Assembly (NCBI GenBank): GCA_963809925.1
Contig: CAWELH010000010.1
Coordinates: 310,001 to 374,000, forward strand
DNA length: 64,000 bases
From: DASQZK01 sp963809925
GTDB lineage: Bacteria > Bacteroidota > Bacteroidia > Bacteroidales > GCA-2748055
Direction: 5' to 3'
Shown: positions 52,436 to 60,764 of the stretch, one piece after another
How positions within the stretch are numbered: position 1 is the first letter of the stretch
Layout of the letters: the number at the start of each line of letters is the position of its first letter
The notes under the pieces: model-generated
Database searches by the model: none
What the model saw: only the letters and a program-made list of their open reading frames with translations
Told to the model about the DNA's origin: nothing
Translations under genes and position numbers: made by a program

Positions 52436-53176
52436 ATGGAATCGTCGATCAAGGATGCAGCTTTTATCATTAAAAACTCACATCATTTTACGGCTTTCAC
52501 CGGTGCCGGTATCTCGGTCGAAAGCGGAATTCCACCATTCAGGGGCGCTGAAGGCCTCTGGTCGAAGTACGATCCGAAATATCTTGATGTAGATTACTTC
52601 ATGCAAAATGCCGGTGAATCCTGGGAAGTAATCAAAACGCTGTTTTATGATTTTTTTGGTAAGGTTTCTCCCAACAAGGCACATGAAGCCCTAGCCCGTC
52701 TTGAAGAAGATGGCATTCTCAAAACCATCATTACCCAGAACATCGATAACCTTCACCAGGAGGCCGGAAGTAAAAATGTAATCGAATTTCATGGCAATTA
52801 TAAGATGCTTCTGTGCATGAAATGCGGGAGACGATACGAAGCAGTTCCTGGCATACTGGAATCTCTTCCGCCCCGCTGTACACATGACGGACATGTATTG
52901 AAACCGGATTTCGTATTTTTCGGAGAAGCCATCCCTGAAGACGCCAGTGAAGCTTCGTTCCATACAGCCGGGCTGGCTGATGTATTTTTACTTGTCGGTA
53001 CCACCGGTGAGGTAATGCCGGCAAATATGATCCCGAGGCTTGCCAAACAAAACGGAGCCACGATCATCGAGATCAACACCAATCCGTCTGCATACACCGG
53101 TGAGGTAACCGATATCTTCCTCGAGGGAAGGGCAGGGGAAATACTTCCGAAGCTGGTCGAAATCATTTTGCAATAA
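52436..53176 (+). CDS. NAD-dependent protein deacylase, sirtuin family
   Basis: 246 residues. 'FTGAGISVESGIPPFRG' (NAD site), 'ITQNIDNLHQEAGS' (QNID, catalytic His later in 'EFHGN'), 'LLVGTTGEVMPAN', 'IIEINT'. Zinc site: Cys in 'CMKCG' and one Cys in 'PPRCTHDGH'; the usual fourth Cys is not seen, with a His nearby, so the site may be Cys3His or weak. Removes acetyl or acyl groups from lysines using NAD+. 38 bases after sucD; deacylases often act on central-metabolism enzymes, but a link with sucD is inference. Confidence 0.9.
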   Translation: MESSIKDAAFIIKNSHHFTAFTGAGISVESGIPPFRGAEGLWSKYDPKYLDVDYFMQNAGESWEVIKTLFYDFFGKVSPNKAHEALARLEEDGILKTIITQNIDNLHQEAGSKNVIEFHGNYKMLLCMKCGRRYEAVPGILESLPPRCTHDGHVLKPDFVFFGEAIPEDASEASFHTAGLADVFLLVGTTGEVMPANMIPRLAKQNGATIIEINTNPSAYTGEVTDIFLEGRAGEILPKLVEIILQ

Positions 53177-53233
53177 ATCAGACTTTTACCACATTCTATT
53201 CCTTGCCATTCTAATTTTCGCGACACTGATTTA

Positions 53234-53264
53234 TTGTTTAAACCAAAATTCTTTTCAATCTTTG
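53234..53264 (+). promoter_or_regulatory. Putative fabG promoter
   Basis: TTG (53234-53236) and AATCTTTG (53257-53264) are 20 bases apart, the Bacteroidota -33/-7 spacing; the -7 box differs from TAnnTTTG only at its first base. The fabG start at 53289 lies 24 bases downstream. Confidence 0.4.
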
Positions 53265-53288
53265 CACGAATCAAAAAAAAAATCAGAA

Positions 53289-54035
53289 ATGGACTTACTT
53301 AAAGGAAAAACCGCTGTTATTACCGGCGCTGCCAGGGGTATCGGCAGGCAGATCGCAGTTGCCTTTGCCGGGGAAGGTGCCAATGTTGCCTTCACCGATC
53401 TAAGCCTGGACGACAACATGAAATCACTGGAGCAGGAATTGAAAGCCCTGGGTGTAGAAGCCAAAGGATATGCGTCGGATGCCAGCAATTATACACAGAC
53501 TGATGAAGTAGTTACCGAGATTGTTAATGATTTCGGACGTATCGATGTACTTGTCAACAATGCCGGAATAACACGCGACACCCTGCTTATGAGGATGGAA
53601 GAAGAAACCTGGGATCTCGTGATCAAGGTTAATCTGAAGTCCGTCTTTAACTTTACCAAGGCTGCGCAAAAAGTCATGCTAAAACAGCGTTCGGGTTCCA
53701 TTATCAATATGAGTTCTGTTGTTGGTGTCTCGGGGAATGCCGGACAAGCCAATTATTCCGCCTCAAAAGCCGGTATTATAGGATTTACCAAATCTGTGGC
53801 CAAAGAGCTGGGGTCGCGGGGGATTCGCTGTAATGCCATTGCACCGGGATTCATCATCACTGAAATGACAGCAAAACTGCCTGAAGATGTCAGACAGGAG
53901 TGGATAAAAGGTATTCCTCTCAGGAGGGGTGGTACACCGGAAGACGTAGCAAACGTATGTATATTTCTCGGATCAGAACTTTCATCTTACGTTAGCGGTC
54001 AGGTGATCAATGTCTGCGGTGCTATGAACACCTAA
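53289..54035 (+). CDS. fabG: 3-oxoacyl-[acyl-carrier-protein] reductase
   Basis: 248 residues, SDR family. 'VITGAARGIGRQIAVAFAG' (NADPH loop), 'LVNNAGIT', catalytic 'NMSSVVGVSGNAGQANYSAS' then Lys (Ser, Tyr-x3-Lys), 'APGFIITEMTAKLPEDV', and C-terminal 'SYVSGQVINVCGAM'. Reduces 3-oxoacyl-ACP in fatty-acid elongation. The ATG at 53289 fits the family; an upstream frame from 53262 adds nine non-conserved residues. Other SDRs cannot be excluded, but motif detail favours FabG. Confidence 0.9.
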   Translation: MDLLKGKTAVITGAARGIGRQIAVAFAGEGANVAFTDLSLDDNMKSLEQELKALGVEAKGYASDASNYTQTDEVVTEIVNDFGRIDVLVNNAGITRDTLLMRMEEETWDLVIKVNLKSVFNFTKAAQKVMLKQRSGSIINMSSVVGVSGNAGQANYSASKAGIIGFTKSVAKELGSRGIRCNAIAPGFIITEMTAKLPEDVRQEWIKGIPLRRGGTPEDVANVCIFLGSELSSYVSGQVINVCGAMNT

Positions 54036-54108
54036 TATTTTTCAAAAGCAACCGGTAAAATTCCTATGTTTTTTTGTATTTTCACGAGAAATTTGCCGGT
54101 TACTTCAT

Positions 54109-55110
54109 ATGAAAAAGATTATCCTCCCTTTCATAAGTATCAGCATGCTGCTCCTGGCAGGTTGCATTCCCGGCAAAGTGCTTACGATTGAAACACTTGA
54201 CCCGGCTGAGGTCAGCTTTCCCGACAGTACCCAACAGGCTATGGTATTCAACTTCGCCTACCTGCCTTCGGCCGATACTTCCCGGCTTAATGAAGTCAGA
54301 CTCCTGGATCCTACAGAACAATATTTCGTCGATACAATCGTGATCCGGAATATTTTCAACGGCCTTTTTTCTGTTCTGGACAATTCCCCTGCTGCCTTCC
54401 TGAACAATGCTCCCTATTATGAAGTTAGGCCGGAGGACACCACAGCCTTTCTGGAACCACTTGGGAACGATGCAGTAGTTCAGCTTTGTGACTCGTTCAA
54501 TGTCGACGCCATTATCGCGCTGGAATATTATGGCCTGGCACTGGATACAAAAACATACAACACGGTAGTCTATGATGAATCCTATGACTATGTGACAGCC
54601 GCTGATCAGGCAATGGTCAGAATGATGATGTGGAGAATTTATTCCAGAAACGAAGGACTGATCAGTGAGAAGATGATGAGGGATACCTTGTTCTGGTCGG
54701 CCTATGGCTATGATGAAAAAGCAGCACTCGACAACCTACCCGATGTGGGTGATGTACTCAGGGAGGCCTTCTGGTATGGCGGTTACAAATACGGGACAGA
54801 AATTTCTCCCACCTGGACTGAAGTCCGGCGTACGTATTTCGAATTGAACAATCACGCTGGCGACAGTATATCGCTCAATGAAGAACGGTTACTGCAAATT
54901 GCCAGTGGAAAGAAAAAAATAAAAGCATACAAGGCAGCGTACAACCTTGCCCTGTATTCTGAAATGAACGACAGTATCGGTGATGCAGTGAAATGGATCG
55001 ACAGGGCTGTACAATTAAGACCGGATGCAGAGTTTGCAAAGTACTACAAGTCAATCCTGGAAAAACGTCAGACATCCCTTACCGAACTCGAAAAACAAAT
55101 TGAACCTTAA
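54109..55110 (+). CDS. DUF6340-type lipoprotein
   Basis: 333 residues. Lipobox 'SMLLLAGCIPGK', then 'LDPAEVSFPDSTQQAMVF', 'NVDAIIALEYYGLALDTKTY', 'WRIYSRNEGLISEKMMRDTL', 'YGGYKYGTEISPTWTEVRRT' and a C-terminal TPR-like helix pair ('AAYNLALYSEMNDSIGDAVK', 'WIDRAVQLRPDAEFA'). This is the plan of DUF6340, a Bacteroidota-specific lipoprotein family with unknown function. The M48 protease follows 18 bases on, so the two probably share a transcript. Confidence 0.78.
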   Translation: MKKIILPFISISMLLLAGCIPGKVLTIETLDPAEVSFPDSTQQAMVFNFAYLPSADTSRLNEVRLLDPTEQYFVDTIVIRNIFNGLFSVLDNSPAAFLNNAPYYEVRPEDTTAFLEPLGNDAVVQLCDSFNVDAIIALEYYGLALDTKTYNTVVYDESYDYVTAADQAMVRMMMWRIYSRNEGLISEKMMRDTLFWSAYGYDEKAALDNLPDVGDVLREAFWYGGYKYGTEISPTWTEVRRTYFELNNHAGDSISLNEERLLQIASGKKKIKAYKAAYNLALYSEMNDSIGDAVKWIDRAVQLRPDAEFAKYYKSILEKRQTSLTELEKQIEP

Positions 55111-55128
55111 CCTGATAGAAACGAAATC

Positions 55129-56373
55129 ATGCACAATACCGTCTTCTACATTATCGTGGGAATCCTGATTGCAGGCTTTATCCTGGAGCGCTGGCTGGAA
55201 TATCTGAATATGAAAAATACCGTTACTCAGCTCCCGGATGAGTTATCGGATGTTTACGAACCGGAAAAATATGAACAGTCACAGAAGTATAAGCGTGTTA
55301 ACACTCAATTTTCATTTTTAACCAGTTCATTCAGCCTTTTACTGGTGCTCCTGATGTTATTTCTGGGAGGCTTTGCCCTGGTAAACCGACTGGCTTATGA
55401 ATGGTCCGAAAATTATATTCTTGTGGCACTGATCTTTTTCGGCATCCTCATGCTGGGCTCTGACCTGCTGATGATGCCGTTTTCGCTGTACGACACTTTT
55501 GTAATAGAAGAAAAATTTGGCTTTAACAAATCGACGCTGAAAATTTTTTTTCTTGACAAACTCAAGTCGTGGCTCCTTGGAGCGTTGATTGGCGGCGGAC
55601 TTGCAGCACTAATCATCTGGTTTTATGAGCTTACCGGTAAGAATTTCTGGATCTTGGCCTGGATCCTTATGTCAGTGTTTACCATATTTATGACCATGTT
55701 TTATTCCAACCTGATCGTACCCCTCTTTAACAAACAAACCCCGCTTGAGGAGGGAGAGCTCAGGAAGGCGATTCAAGACTTTTCGGTCACCGCCGGATTT
55801 AAACTTGACAATATTTTTGTGATCGACAGCTCAAAGAGATCAACCAAATCGAATGCCTATTTCACAGGTCTTGGTGCAAAAAAACGGATTGTGCTATATG
55901 ATACCCTAATAAAAGATCTTTCTGTGGAAGAAATCGTGGCAGTGCTGGCGCATGAGATTGGTCATTACAAAAAGAAGCATACAATAACAGGTATGATACT
56001 AGGAATCTTTCAGGCAGGGCTCACGCTTTTCATCTTCTCGCTTTTTTTGAATAACCCTCACCTGTCGGCTGCTCTTGATGTTGCAAAACCAAATTTTCAC
56101 TTATCCGTAATCGCTTTCGGCATATTATACTCGCCGATATCAACGATCATAGGTCTGTTATTCAATCAAATAAGTCGGAAGCATGAATTTGAGGCCGATA
56201 GATTTGCTGCGGAGAAATACAAGGCAATAAAACTCATTTCAGCGCTAAAAAACCTGACCTCGAAAAATCTGAGTAATCTAACACCGCATCCGCTCTATGT
56301 AAAATTTCACTATTCCCATCCCACATTACTGGAGCGGGTGAGAGCCCTTTCCAATACAAAGGGTGCCGGGTGA
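55129..56373 (+). CDS. M48 family metallopeptidase, Ste24/CAAX-protease-like
   Basis: 414-residue integral membrane zinc protease. Helices 'VFYIIVGILIAGFILERWL', 'LLLVLLMLFLGGFALVN', 'NYILVALIFFGILMLGSDLL', 'FWILAWILMSVFTIFMTMFY'; active site 'VLAHEIGHYKKKH' (HExxH) and third ligand Glu in 'KHEFEADRFAAE'. 'FVIEEKFGFNKST' is characteristic of the Ste24 group. In bacteria such enzymes take part in membrane protein quality control. Ends 4 bases before the convergent msrB stop. Confidence 0.92.
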   Translation: MHNTVFYIIVGILIAGFILERWLEYLNMKNTVTQLPDELSDVYEPEKYEQSQKYKRVNTQFSFLTSSFSLLLVLLMLFLGGFALVNRLAYEWSENYILVALIFFGILMLGSDLLMMPFSLYDTFVIEEKFGFNKSTLKIFFLDKLKSWLLGALIGGGLAALIIWFYELTGKNFWILAWILMSVFTIFMTMFYSNLIVPLFNKQTPLEEGELRKAIQDFSVTAGFKLDNIFVIDSSKRSTKSNAYFTGLGAKKRIVLYDTLIKDLSVEEIVAVLAHEIGHYKKKHTITGMILGIFQAGLTLFIFSLFLNNPHLSAALDVAKPNFHLSVIAFGILYSPISTIIGLLFNQISRKHEFEADRFAAEKYKAIKLISALKNLTSKNLSNLTPHPLYVKFHYSHPTLLERVRALSNTKGAG

Positions 56374-56377
56374 TCCC

Positions 56378-56914
56378 TTACATATCGTCTGGAACGATCT
56401 TTTCAGGAATTTTTTGACCGGCCGGGATAAAGCTTAAGGATACGGAATTGACACAGTGTCTTGTGTCCTTTGATGTAAATCCTTCGCCTAGAAAAACATG
56501 TCCGAGGTGTGCTCCGCAATTGGCACAGGTGATCTCCGTTCTCCGGCCGTCTGCGTCAGTTGTACGTATTACAGCTCCCGTTATCTCATCGTCAAAACTC
56601 GGCCAGCCGCAATGGCTGTTGAATTTGTCAGCTGACTTATACAACGGGGCATTACAACGCTTACAAATGTAAGTCCCGGCATCCTTGCTATCCGTGTATT
56701 TTCCGGTCCATGGCCGTTCGGTTCCCTTATTTATAATGACAAATTTCTCAAAATCGGAAAGTTTGTTGTATGTATGAGGATGCTCAGCAGCTGTGTTTGT
56801 TTCTTTCTTTTCCTTCTCCATGTTGTCCTTATTTGCAGTTACGTTATTTTCTTGTGCGAATGATGACAGTGATAGTCCTGCCGTCATGATGAATGCCATA
56901 ATGATTGTTTTCAT
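56378..56914 (-). CDS. msrB: Exported peptide-methionine (R)-S-oxide reductase
   Basis: 178 residues. A signal peptide ('IMAFIMTAGLSLSSFAQ') places it outside the cytoplasm. Zinc Cys pairs 'CKRCNAPLY' and 'CANCGAHLGH', and the catalytic Cys in 'DTRHCVNSVSLSF' with 'FNSHCGWPSF' are complete. Reduces methionine-R-sulfoxide in proteins. A Glu/Lys/Thr-rich linker ('DNMEKEKKETNTAAEHP') separates leader and domain. MsrA is not nearby. Confidence 0.94.
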   Translation of the reverse strand: MKTIIMAFIMTAGLSLSSFAQENNVTANKDNMEKEKKETNTAAEHPHTYNKLSDFEKFVIINKGTERPWTGKYTDSKDAGTYICKRCNAPLYKSADKFNSHCGWPSFDDEITGAVIRTTDADGRRTEITCANCGAHLGHVFLGEGFTSKDTRHCVNSVSLSFIPAGQKIPEKIVPDDM

Positions 56915-56993
56915 TGTCCTTGATTTTAATATATAAACGTTCTAAATAAGAATTTAGTTTATGAAGAGGAGAAAAAGAGTGAGATGTTTTTGA

Positions 56994-57030
56994 TACCCCT
57001 AAATCCCCTGGGAGGGGACTTAAAGATGTG
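56994..57030 (+). repeat. Palindromic extragenic repeat, copy C
   Basis: TACCCCTAAATCCCCTGGGA-GGGGACTTAAAGATGTG: same element as copies at 51203 and 51275. It lies upstream of msrB. Copy D is inverted 160 bases on. Confidence 0.7.
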
Positions 57031-57192
57031 ATTATTAATATTGTGGAGGGTATGGGGAATTTAGCTTTTACCATCGCTAATTCACATCGCTTTTCAAATC
57101 TTTATCCGGGGATTTAGCTTTATTGAATCAGGAGTTGTAATATTGATTCGAACCAAGGGCCGCTGGTTCAAAATGCAGCCTGTTACCACACT

Positions 57193-57226
57193 CTTAAAGT
57201 CCCCTTTCAGGGGATTTAGGGGTATT
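57193..57226 (-). repeat. Palindromic extragenic repeat, copy D (inverted)
   Basis: On the minus strand, ATACCCCTAAATCCCCTGAA-AGGGGACTTTAAG. With copy C it flanks ~160 bases as inverted repeats, a MITE-like arrangement, though no target duplication was identified. Confidence 0.65.
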
Positions 57227-57330
57227 TCACGGGGAGGATTTTGAAGTATATACCATTAACTTTTTGAGGAAAATAGAAATATATAGCCAATTCTAACGTC
57301 TTTCAGGTCAGCAATTTACTCTGAAAAAAG

Positions 57331-57402
57331 AGCGGGAAACGGGGATCGAACCCGCGACCCTAACCTTGGGAAGGTTATGCTCTACCACTGAGCTACTCCC
57401 GC
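57331..57402 (-). tRNA. tRNA-Gly (anticodon CCC)
   Basis: On the minus strand, acceptor GCGGGAG pairs with TTCCCGC (one G-U), D-arm AGCTCAGTGGTAGAGC, anticodon stem TAACC/GGTTA with loop TTCCCAA (CCC), T-arm GCGGG-TTCGATC-CCCGT. Discriminator T, no encoded CCA. A partial copy lies just upstream in its own direction. Confidence 0.93.
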
Positions 57403-57416
57403 TTATATTTAATGTT

Positions 57417-57468
57417 GACCCTAACCTTGGGATCCGCCGGGGCGGACTACCACTGAGCTACTCCCGCT
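57417..57468 (-). pseudogene. Partial tRNA-Gly duplicate with central palindrome
   Basis: The minus strand repeats the tRNA-Gly 5' part (GCGGGAGTAGCTCAGTGG, then TAG), then TCCGCCCCGGCGGA, a 6-bp perfect palindromic hairpin in place of the anticodon stem, then CCCAAGGTTAGGGTC from the anticodon 3' side. The T-arm and 3' acceptor are missing. It is 14 bases from the intact gene. Confidence 0.75.
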
Positions 57469-57605
57469 TAATGCGTTTACAAAATTAATTTTTTTCTGTT
57501 ATCGGCAGACGAAAATCGACATTTTTTTCGGTGGGCTTCACGAATAGGGATTGTTTGCTGATGATTGTACCTGCATTCAGCGATGCGGCTTTATGCCGCC
57601 ATCTG

Positions 57606-58502
57606 TCAGATAAAAAACAAAATAACCCCGCATACACTAATTACGGCGCCAATCATCTCTTTCGCCGTGATACGGTGATGAAACAGGAGGATGGAAGGGG
57701 GGATGATCAGCACCGGGACTATGGCCATGATCGTAGAGGCAATACCGGTGGAAGTATAGCCGATGGCAACCAGTGAGAAAGATACTCCGAGAAATGGCCC
57801 GAAAAAGGATCCGGTGCTTATCGCAAGAAGTCCTTTCCTGTTTTTCATTGCCATACCGATCGATCCCCAGCGCCGGCTCAACGTGACGATAATGGCAAAT
57901 CCGGCGATTCCGGTGAGAATCCGGATCTGTGTTGATGCAAAGGCATCATATCCGCCCATGCCCAGTTTGCTGAATACGATTCCAAGCCCCTGACCGAGTG
58001 CACCAAGGAAGGCATATAAAATGCCTTTCACCGGTTTTTTGACGGTTAGTTTATCTTTTCCCTTGCCTCTTCCAAATACAGTGAGGGCAATGCCGCCAAG
58101 AGTAAGCGCCATCCCGGCCAGGCTTACAGAACTCATGGTTTCGCCAAGAATCATCCATCCAAAAATTGCAGCGAAGGTGGGGGCAAGCGTCATAATCAGC
58201 ATGGCGAACCAGGATCCGACGATGGTGTAGGATTTGAAAAGAAACAGATCACCCATCACAAAGCCGATCAATCCTGAAATACTTAGCCATATCCAGCTGT
58301 GAAGGCTGGCATCGGTCGGAAGCGGATTCCCGCGTACCACGCCGGTAAGCACACATAGAAAAAGAAAGGCAAAAACGAGCCTGATCAGGTTAACCGGTAG
58401 AGAACCAACCCTTATTGAGGCAGATTCAAAAGCAAGTGCAGTAATTGTCCAGAAAATGGCGACCAGAAGAGCTGCAAATTCACCGGTGTGTGATGCGATC
58501 AT
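57606..58502 (-). CDS. DMT-superfamily transporter, two EamA domains
   Basis: 298 residues, ten predicted helices in two repeated halves: 'GEFAALLVAIFWTITALAFE', 'VNLIRLVFAFLFLCVLTGVV', 'LWLSISGLIGFVMGDLFLF'-like first half, and 'GILYAFLGALGQGLGIVFSK', 'QIRILTGIAGFAIIVTLS', 'AIVPVLIIPPSILLFHHRIT', 'MIGAVISVCGVILFF' in the second. Substrate unknown: small metabolites or amino acids. Start at 58502 ('MIASHTGEFAALLVAIFW') begins the first helix; the frame extends to 58619 without support. Confidence 0.85.
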   Translation of the reverse strand: MIASHTGEFAALLVAIFWTITALAFESASIRVGSLPVNLIRLVFAFLFLCVLTGVVRGNPLPTDASLHSWIWLSISGLIGFVMGDLFLFKSYTIVGSWFAMLIMTLAPTFAAIFGWMILGETMSSVSLAGMALTLGGIALTVFGRGKGKDKLTVKKPVKGILYAFLGALGQGLGIVFSKLGMGGYDAFASTQIRILTGIAGFAIIVTLSRRWGSIGMAMKNRKGLLAISTGSFFGPFLGVSFSLVAIGYTSTGIASTIMAIVPVLIIPPSILLFHHRITAKEMIGAVISVCGVILFFI

Positions 58503-58708
58503 GAATTTATTTATGAGCTGCAAATATAATAAAGTTCGGGTTTTGTAATCGCCTGTGATCACGATATCATGTGAAAATTTACTAAAATAAGTGGTTCTAA
58601 CCGGGTAAAGCCGGCGCACTTTTCCACTTACCGAAATACCGAATTTCCGTGAACCATTACAGGATTAATCTTAATATGTTAAATTTGGAATTTATTTATT
58701 GTGAAGGA

Positions 58709-59959
58709 ATGAAAGCAGCTATCGTTACTATTGGTGATGAAATTCTTATCGGACAGATTGTGGATACCAACTCAGCCTGGATCGCTGAAAACCTGAATCT
58801 CATTGGTATACATGTGCAAGAAATCCGAAGTATTCCCGACGAATATGACTCTATATTTTCATGCCTGGCTGTATTTGAGGGCAGGGTGGATCTCGTTGTA
58901 CTTACCGGCGGTCTGGGTCCGACACGCGATGACATCACCCGTAAAGTATTAAGCGGATATTTCGGAGGAAATCTTCGGGAAAATCCTGAAATTCTCGCAC
59001 ATATCCAACGATTATACAGGCTCAGAGGGATTCAAATATCGGATGTAAACCGACTGCAGGCGACTGTTCCCGATAACTGTCAGATTCTTGAAAACGCAGA
59101 AGGCACTGCTCCCGGAATGTGGTTTGAGAAAGGTGGGACTGTGTTTGTTTCCATGCCGGGTGTGCCTTTTGAGATGAAAAGCATCGTAAGCCGGCAACTC
59201 ATTCCCAGGCTTGCCGGGTTGATGAACGGCAGTCTCATTGTTCACCGTACAGTGATGACCCAGGGTGTCCCCGAATCGGTGCTGGCGGCAAGGATCTCTG
59301 AATGGGAACTGGCACTTCCGGCCAATGTAAAACTTGCGTACCTGCCACATCCCGGATTGGTCCGCCTCCGGCTAACTGCCATCGGTGATGGAAGAGAAGT
59401 CCTTAATAATTTACTTCAGTTAGAGCTAGATAAGCTACTGAAAATCATTCCTGAAGATATATTTGCTCTCGCTGATAAATCGCTTGAAACTGTAATCGGA
59501 GAGATCCTTTCGGAACGATCACTTACGGTTTCCACTGCTGAAAGCTGTACAGGAGGAACGATTGCTTCCATGATTACGTCTGTGGCCGGAAGCTCTGCGT
59601 ATTATCGCGGCTCGGTTGTGGCCTATGCAGACGAAGTAAAGATCCGCGAGCTTGCTGTGGATCCGATAACCATTGAAAAATATGGTGCCGTAAGCCGGGA
59701 GGTGGTTGAACAAATGGCGGAAGGTATCAGGGTGAAGTTTGCGACAGATTACGGTGTGGCTACAAGTGGTGTGGCAGGTCCATCAGGGGGCAGTGATGAA
59801 AAACCTGTCGGAACAGTCTGGATTTCGATTTCTTCATCCGAAAAGTGCGTTTCAAAGCAATTTTTGTTCGGAGAACATCGACAGCGAAATATCGAAAGAA
59901 GCAGTTTGGCAGCACTTAATATTTTGAGAAAGAGTATTTTAGGATATGAATTAAGCTAG
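58709..59959 (+). CDS. cinA: CinA family nicotinamide-nucleotide amidohydrolase
   Basis: 416 residues. N-terminal COG1058 domain (MoaB/MogA fold, ADP-ribose pyrophosphatase activity in characterised members): 'IVTIGDEILIGQIVDTNSAW', 'VVLTGGLGPTRDDITR', 'APGMWFEKGGTVFVSMPGVP'. C-terminal PncC domain: 'TVSTAESCTGGTIASMITSV', 'GSSAYYRGSVVAYADEVK', 'GVATSGVAGPSGGSDEKPVG'. Hydrolyses NMN to nicotinate mononucleotide in NAD salvage. ATG 58709 matches the family start; the frame from 58649 is longer without homology. Confidence 0.92.
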   Translation: MKAAIVTIGDEILIGQIVDTNSAWIAENLNLIGIHVQEIRSIPDEYDSIFSCLAVFEGRVDLVVLTGGLGPTRDDITRKVLSGYFGGNLRENPEILAHIQRLYRLRGIQISDVNRLQATVPDNCQILENAEGTAPGMWFEKGGTVFVSMPGVPFEMKSIVSRQLIPRLAGLMNGSLIVHRTVMTQGVPESVLAARISEWELALPANVKLAYLPHPGLVRLRLTAIGDGREVLNNLLQLELDKLLKIIPEDIFALADKSLETVIGEILSERSLTVSTAESCTGGTIASMITSVAGSSAYYRGSVVAYADEVKIRELAVDPITIEKYGAVSREVVEQMAEGIRVKFATDYGVATSGVAGPSGGSDEKPVGTVWISISSSEKCVSKQFLFGEHRQRNIERSSLAALNILRKSILGYELS

Positions 59960-59990
59960 AATGTGCTCGCTAAAAAAAATTCGATATAAT

Positions 59991-60022
59991 TTTGATATTT
60001 TGAAAGAAAATGCCGTAATTTG
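59991..60022 (+). promoter_or_regulatory. Putative promoter of the rpmB operon
   Basis: TTTG (59991-59994) and TAATTTG (60016-60022) resemble Bacteroidota -33 and -7 elements with 21 bases between; rpmB starts 36 bases later. One base short of the TAnnTTTG consensus. Confidence 0.4.
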
Positions 60023-60058
60023 CGATCTGTTTGAAAAAACCCAAGAAAATATACAGAA

Positions 60059-60301
60059 ATGTCGAGAGTTTGCCAGATAACGGGAAAGAAAATGATGGTG
60101 GGAAACAATGTCTCTCACTCCAAGAAAAGGACAAAAAGAAAATTTTATCCTAACCTGTTTGATAAGAAATTTTATCTTCCTGAAGAAGATCGTTGGATCA
60201 AGCTGAAAGTTTCGGCCAAAGGGATACGTATTATCAACAAAAAAGGTCTGGGCAGCGCGCTGAAAAAAGCCAAAGAAAAAGGCTTTATCGCGAGTTATTA
60301 A
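60059..60301 (+). CDS. rpmB: 50S ribosomal protein L28
   Basis: 80 residues, basic: 'CQITGKKMMVGNNVSHSKKR' N-terminus and 'LKVSAKGIRIINKKGLGSAL' are diagnostic. First gene of the conserved row rpmB-rpmG-DUF4295-ftsY-rimO seen across Bacteroidota. Confidence 0.97.
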   Translation: MSRVCQITGKKMMVGNNVSHSKKRTKRKFYPNLFDKKFYLPEEDRWIKLKVSAKGIRIINKKGLGSALKKAKEKGFIASY

Positions 60302-60320
60302 TTCATAAACGAATCAGGAA

Positions 60321-60509
60321 ATGGCTAAAAAAGGAAAAGGAAACAGGATACAGGTCATCCTTGAATGTACTGAGCACAAGGAGAGTGGAATGCCTGGCAC
60401 TTCCCGCTATATTACTACCAAGAACAGGAAAAACACTCCTGACAGACTTGAGCTTAAAAAATTCAATCCGGTATTGAAAAAAGTCACTGTTCATAGAGAA
60501 ATTAAATAA
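60321..60509 (+). CDS. rpmG: 50S ribosomal protein L33
   Basis: 62 residues: 'AKKGKGNRIQVILECTEHK', 'RYITTKNRKNTPDRLELKKF' and 'NPVLKKVTVHREIK'. Lacks the CxxC zinc knuckles of zinc-type L33 (single Cys), so it is the zinc-free kind. 19 bases after rpmB. Confidence 0.96.
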   Translation: MAKKGKGNRIQVILECTEHKESGMPGTSRYITTKNRKNTPDRLELKKFNPVLKKVTVHREIK

Positions 60510-60520
60510 ACGGTACAGAA

Positions 60521-60673
60521 ATGGCAAAGAAAGTAGTTGCATCACTCCGCACAGGTAAAGGAAGAAACTTTGTAAAATGCATCAAAATGGTGAAATCGGA
60601 AAAATCCGGTTCTTATGCATTTGAAGAAGAAATGATCCATTTGGACCACGTTAAAGATTTCTTCACAAAATAG
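60521..60673 (+). CDS. DUF4295 small basic protein
   Basis: 50 residues, short enough to escape ORF length cut-offs: 'MAKKVVASLRTGKGRNFVKC', 'IKMVKSEKSGSYAFEEEMIH', ending 'VKDFFTK'. This is the DUF4295 family, always found right after rpmG in Bacteroidota and suspected to be ribosome-associated. 11 bases after rpmG, so certainly in the operon. Confidence 0.92.
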   Translation: MAKKVVASLRTGKGRNFVKCIKMVKSEKSGSYAFEEEMIHLDHVKDFFTK

Positions 60674-60764
60674 ATAATCACTGATTTTTCATCATAAATG
60701 CATGAAAAGCTTTCTTTAACAGGAGAGCTTTTTTTATATTTTCCTGACTTAACATTTTCATCCT

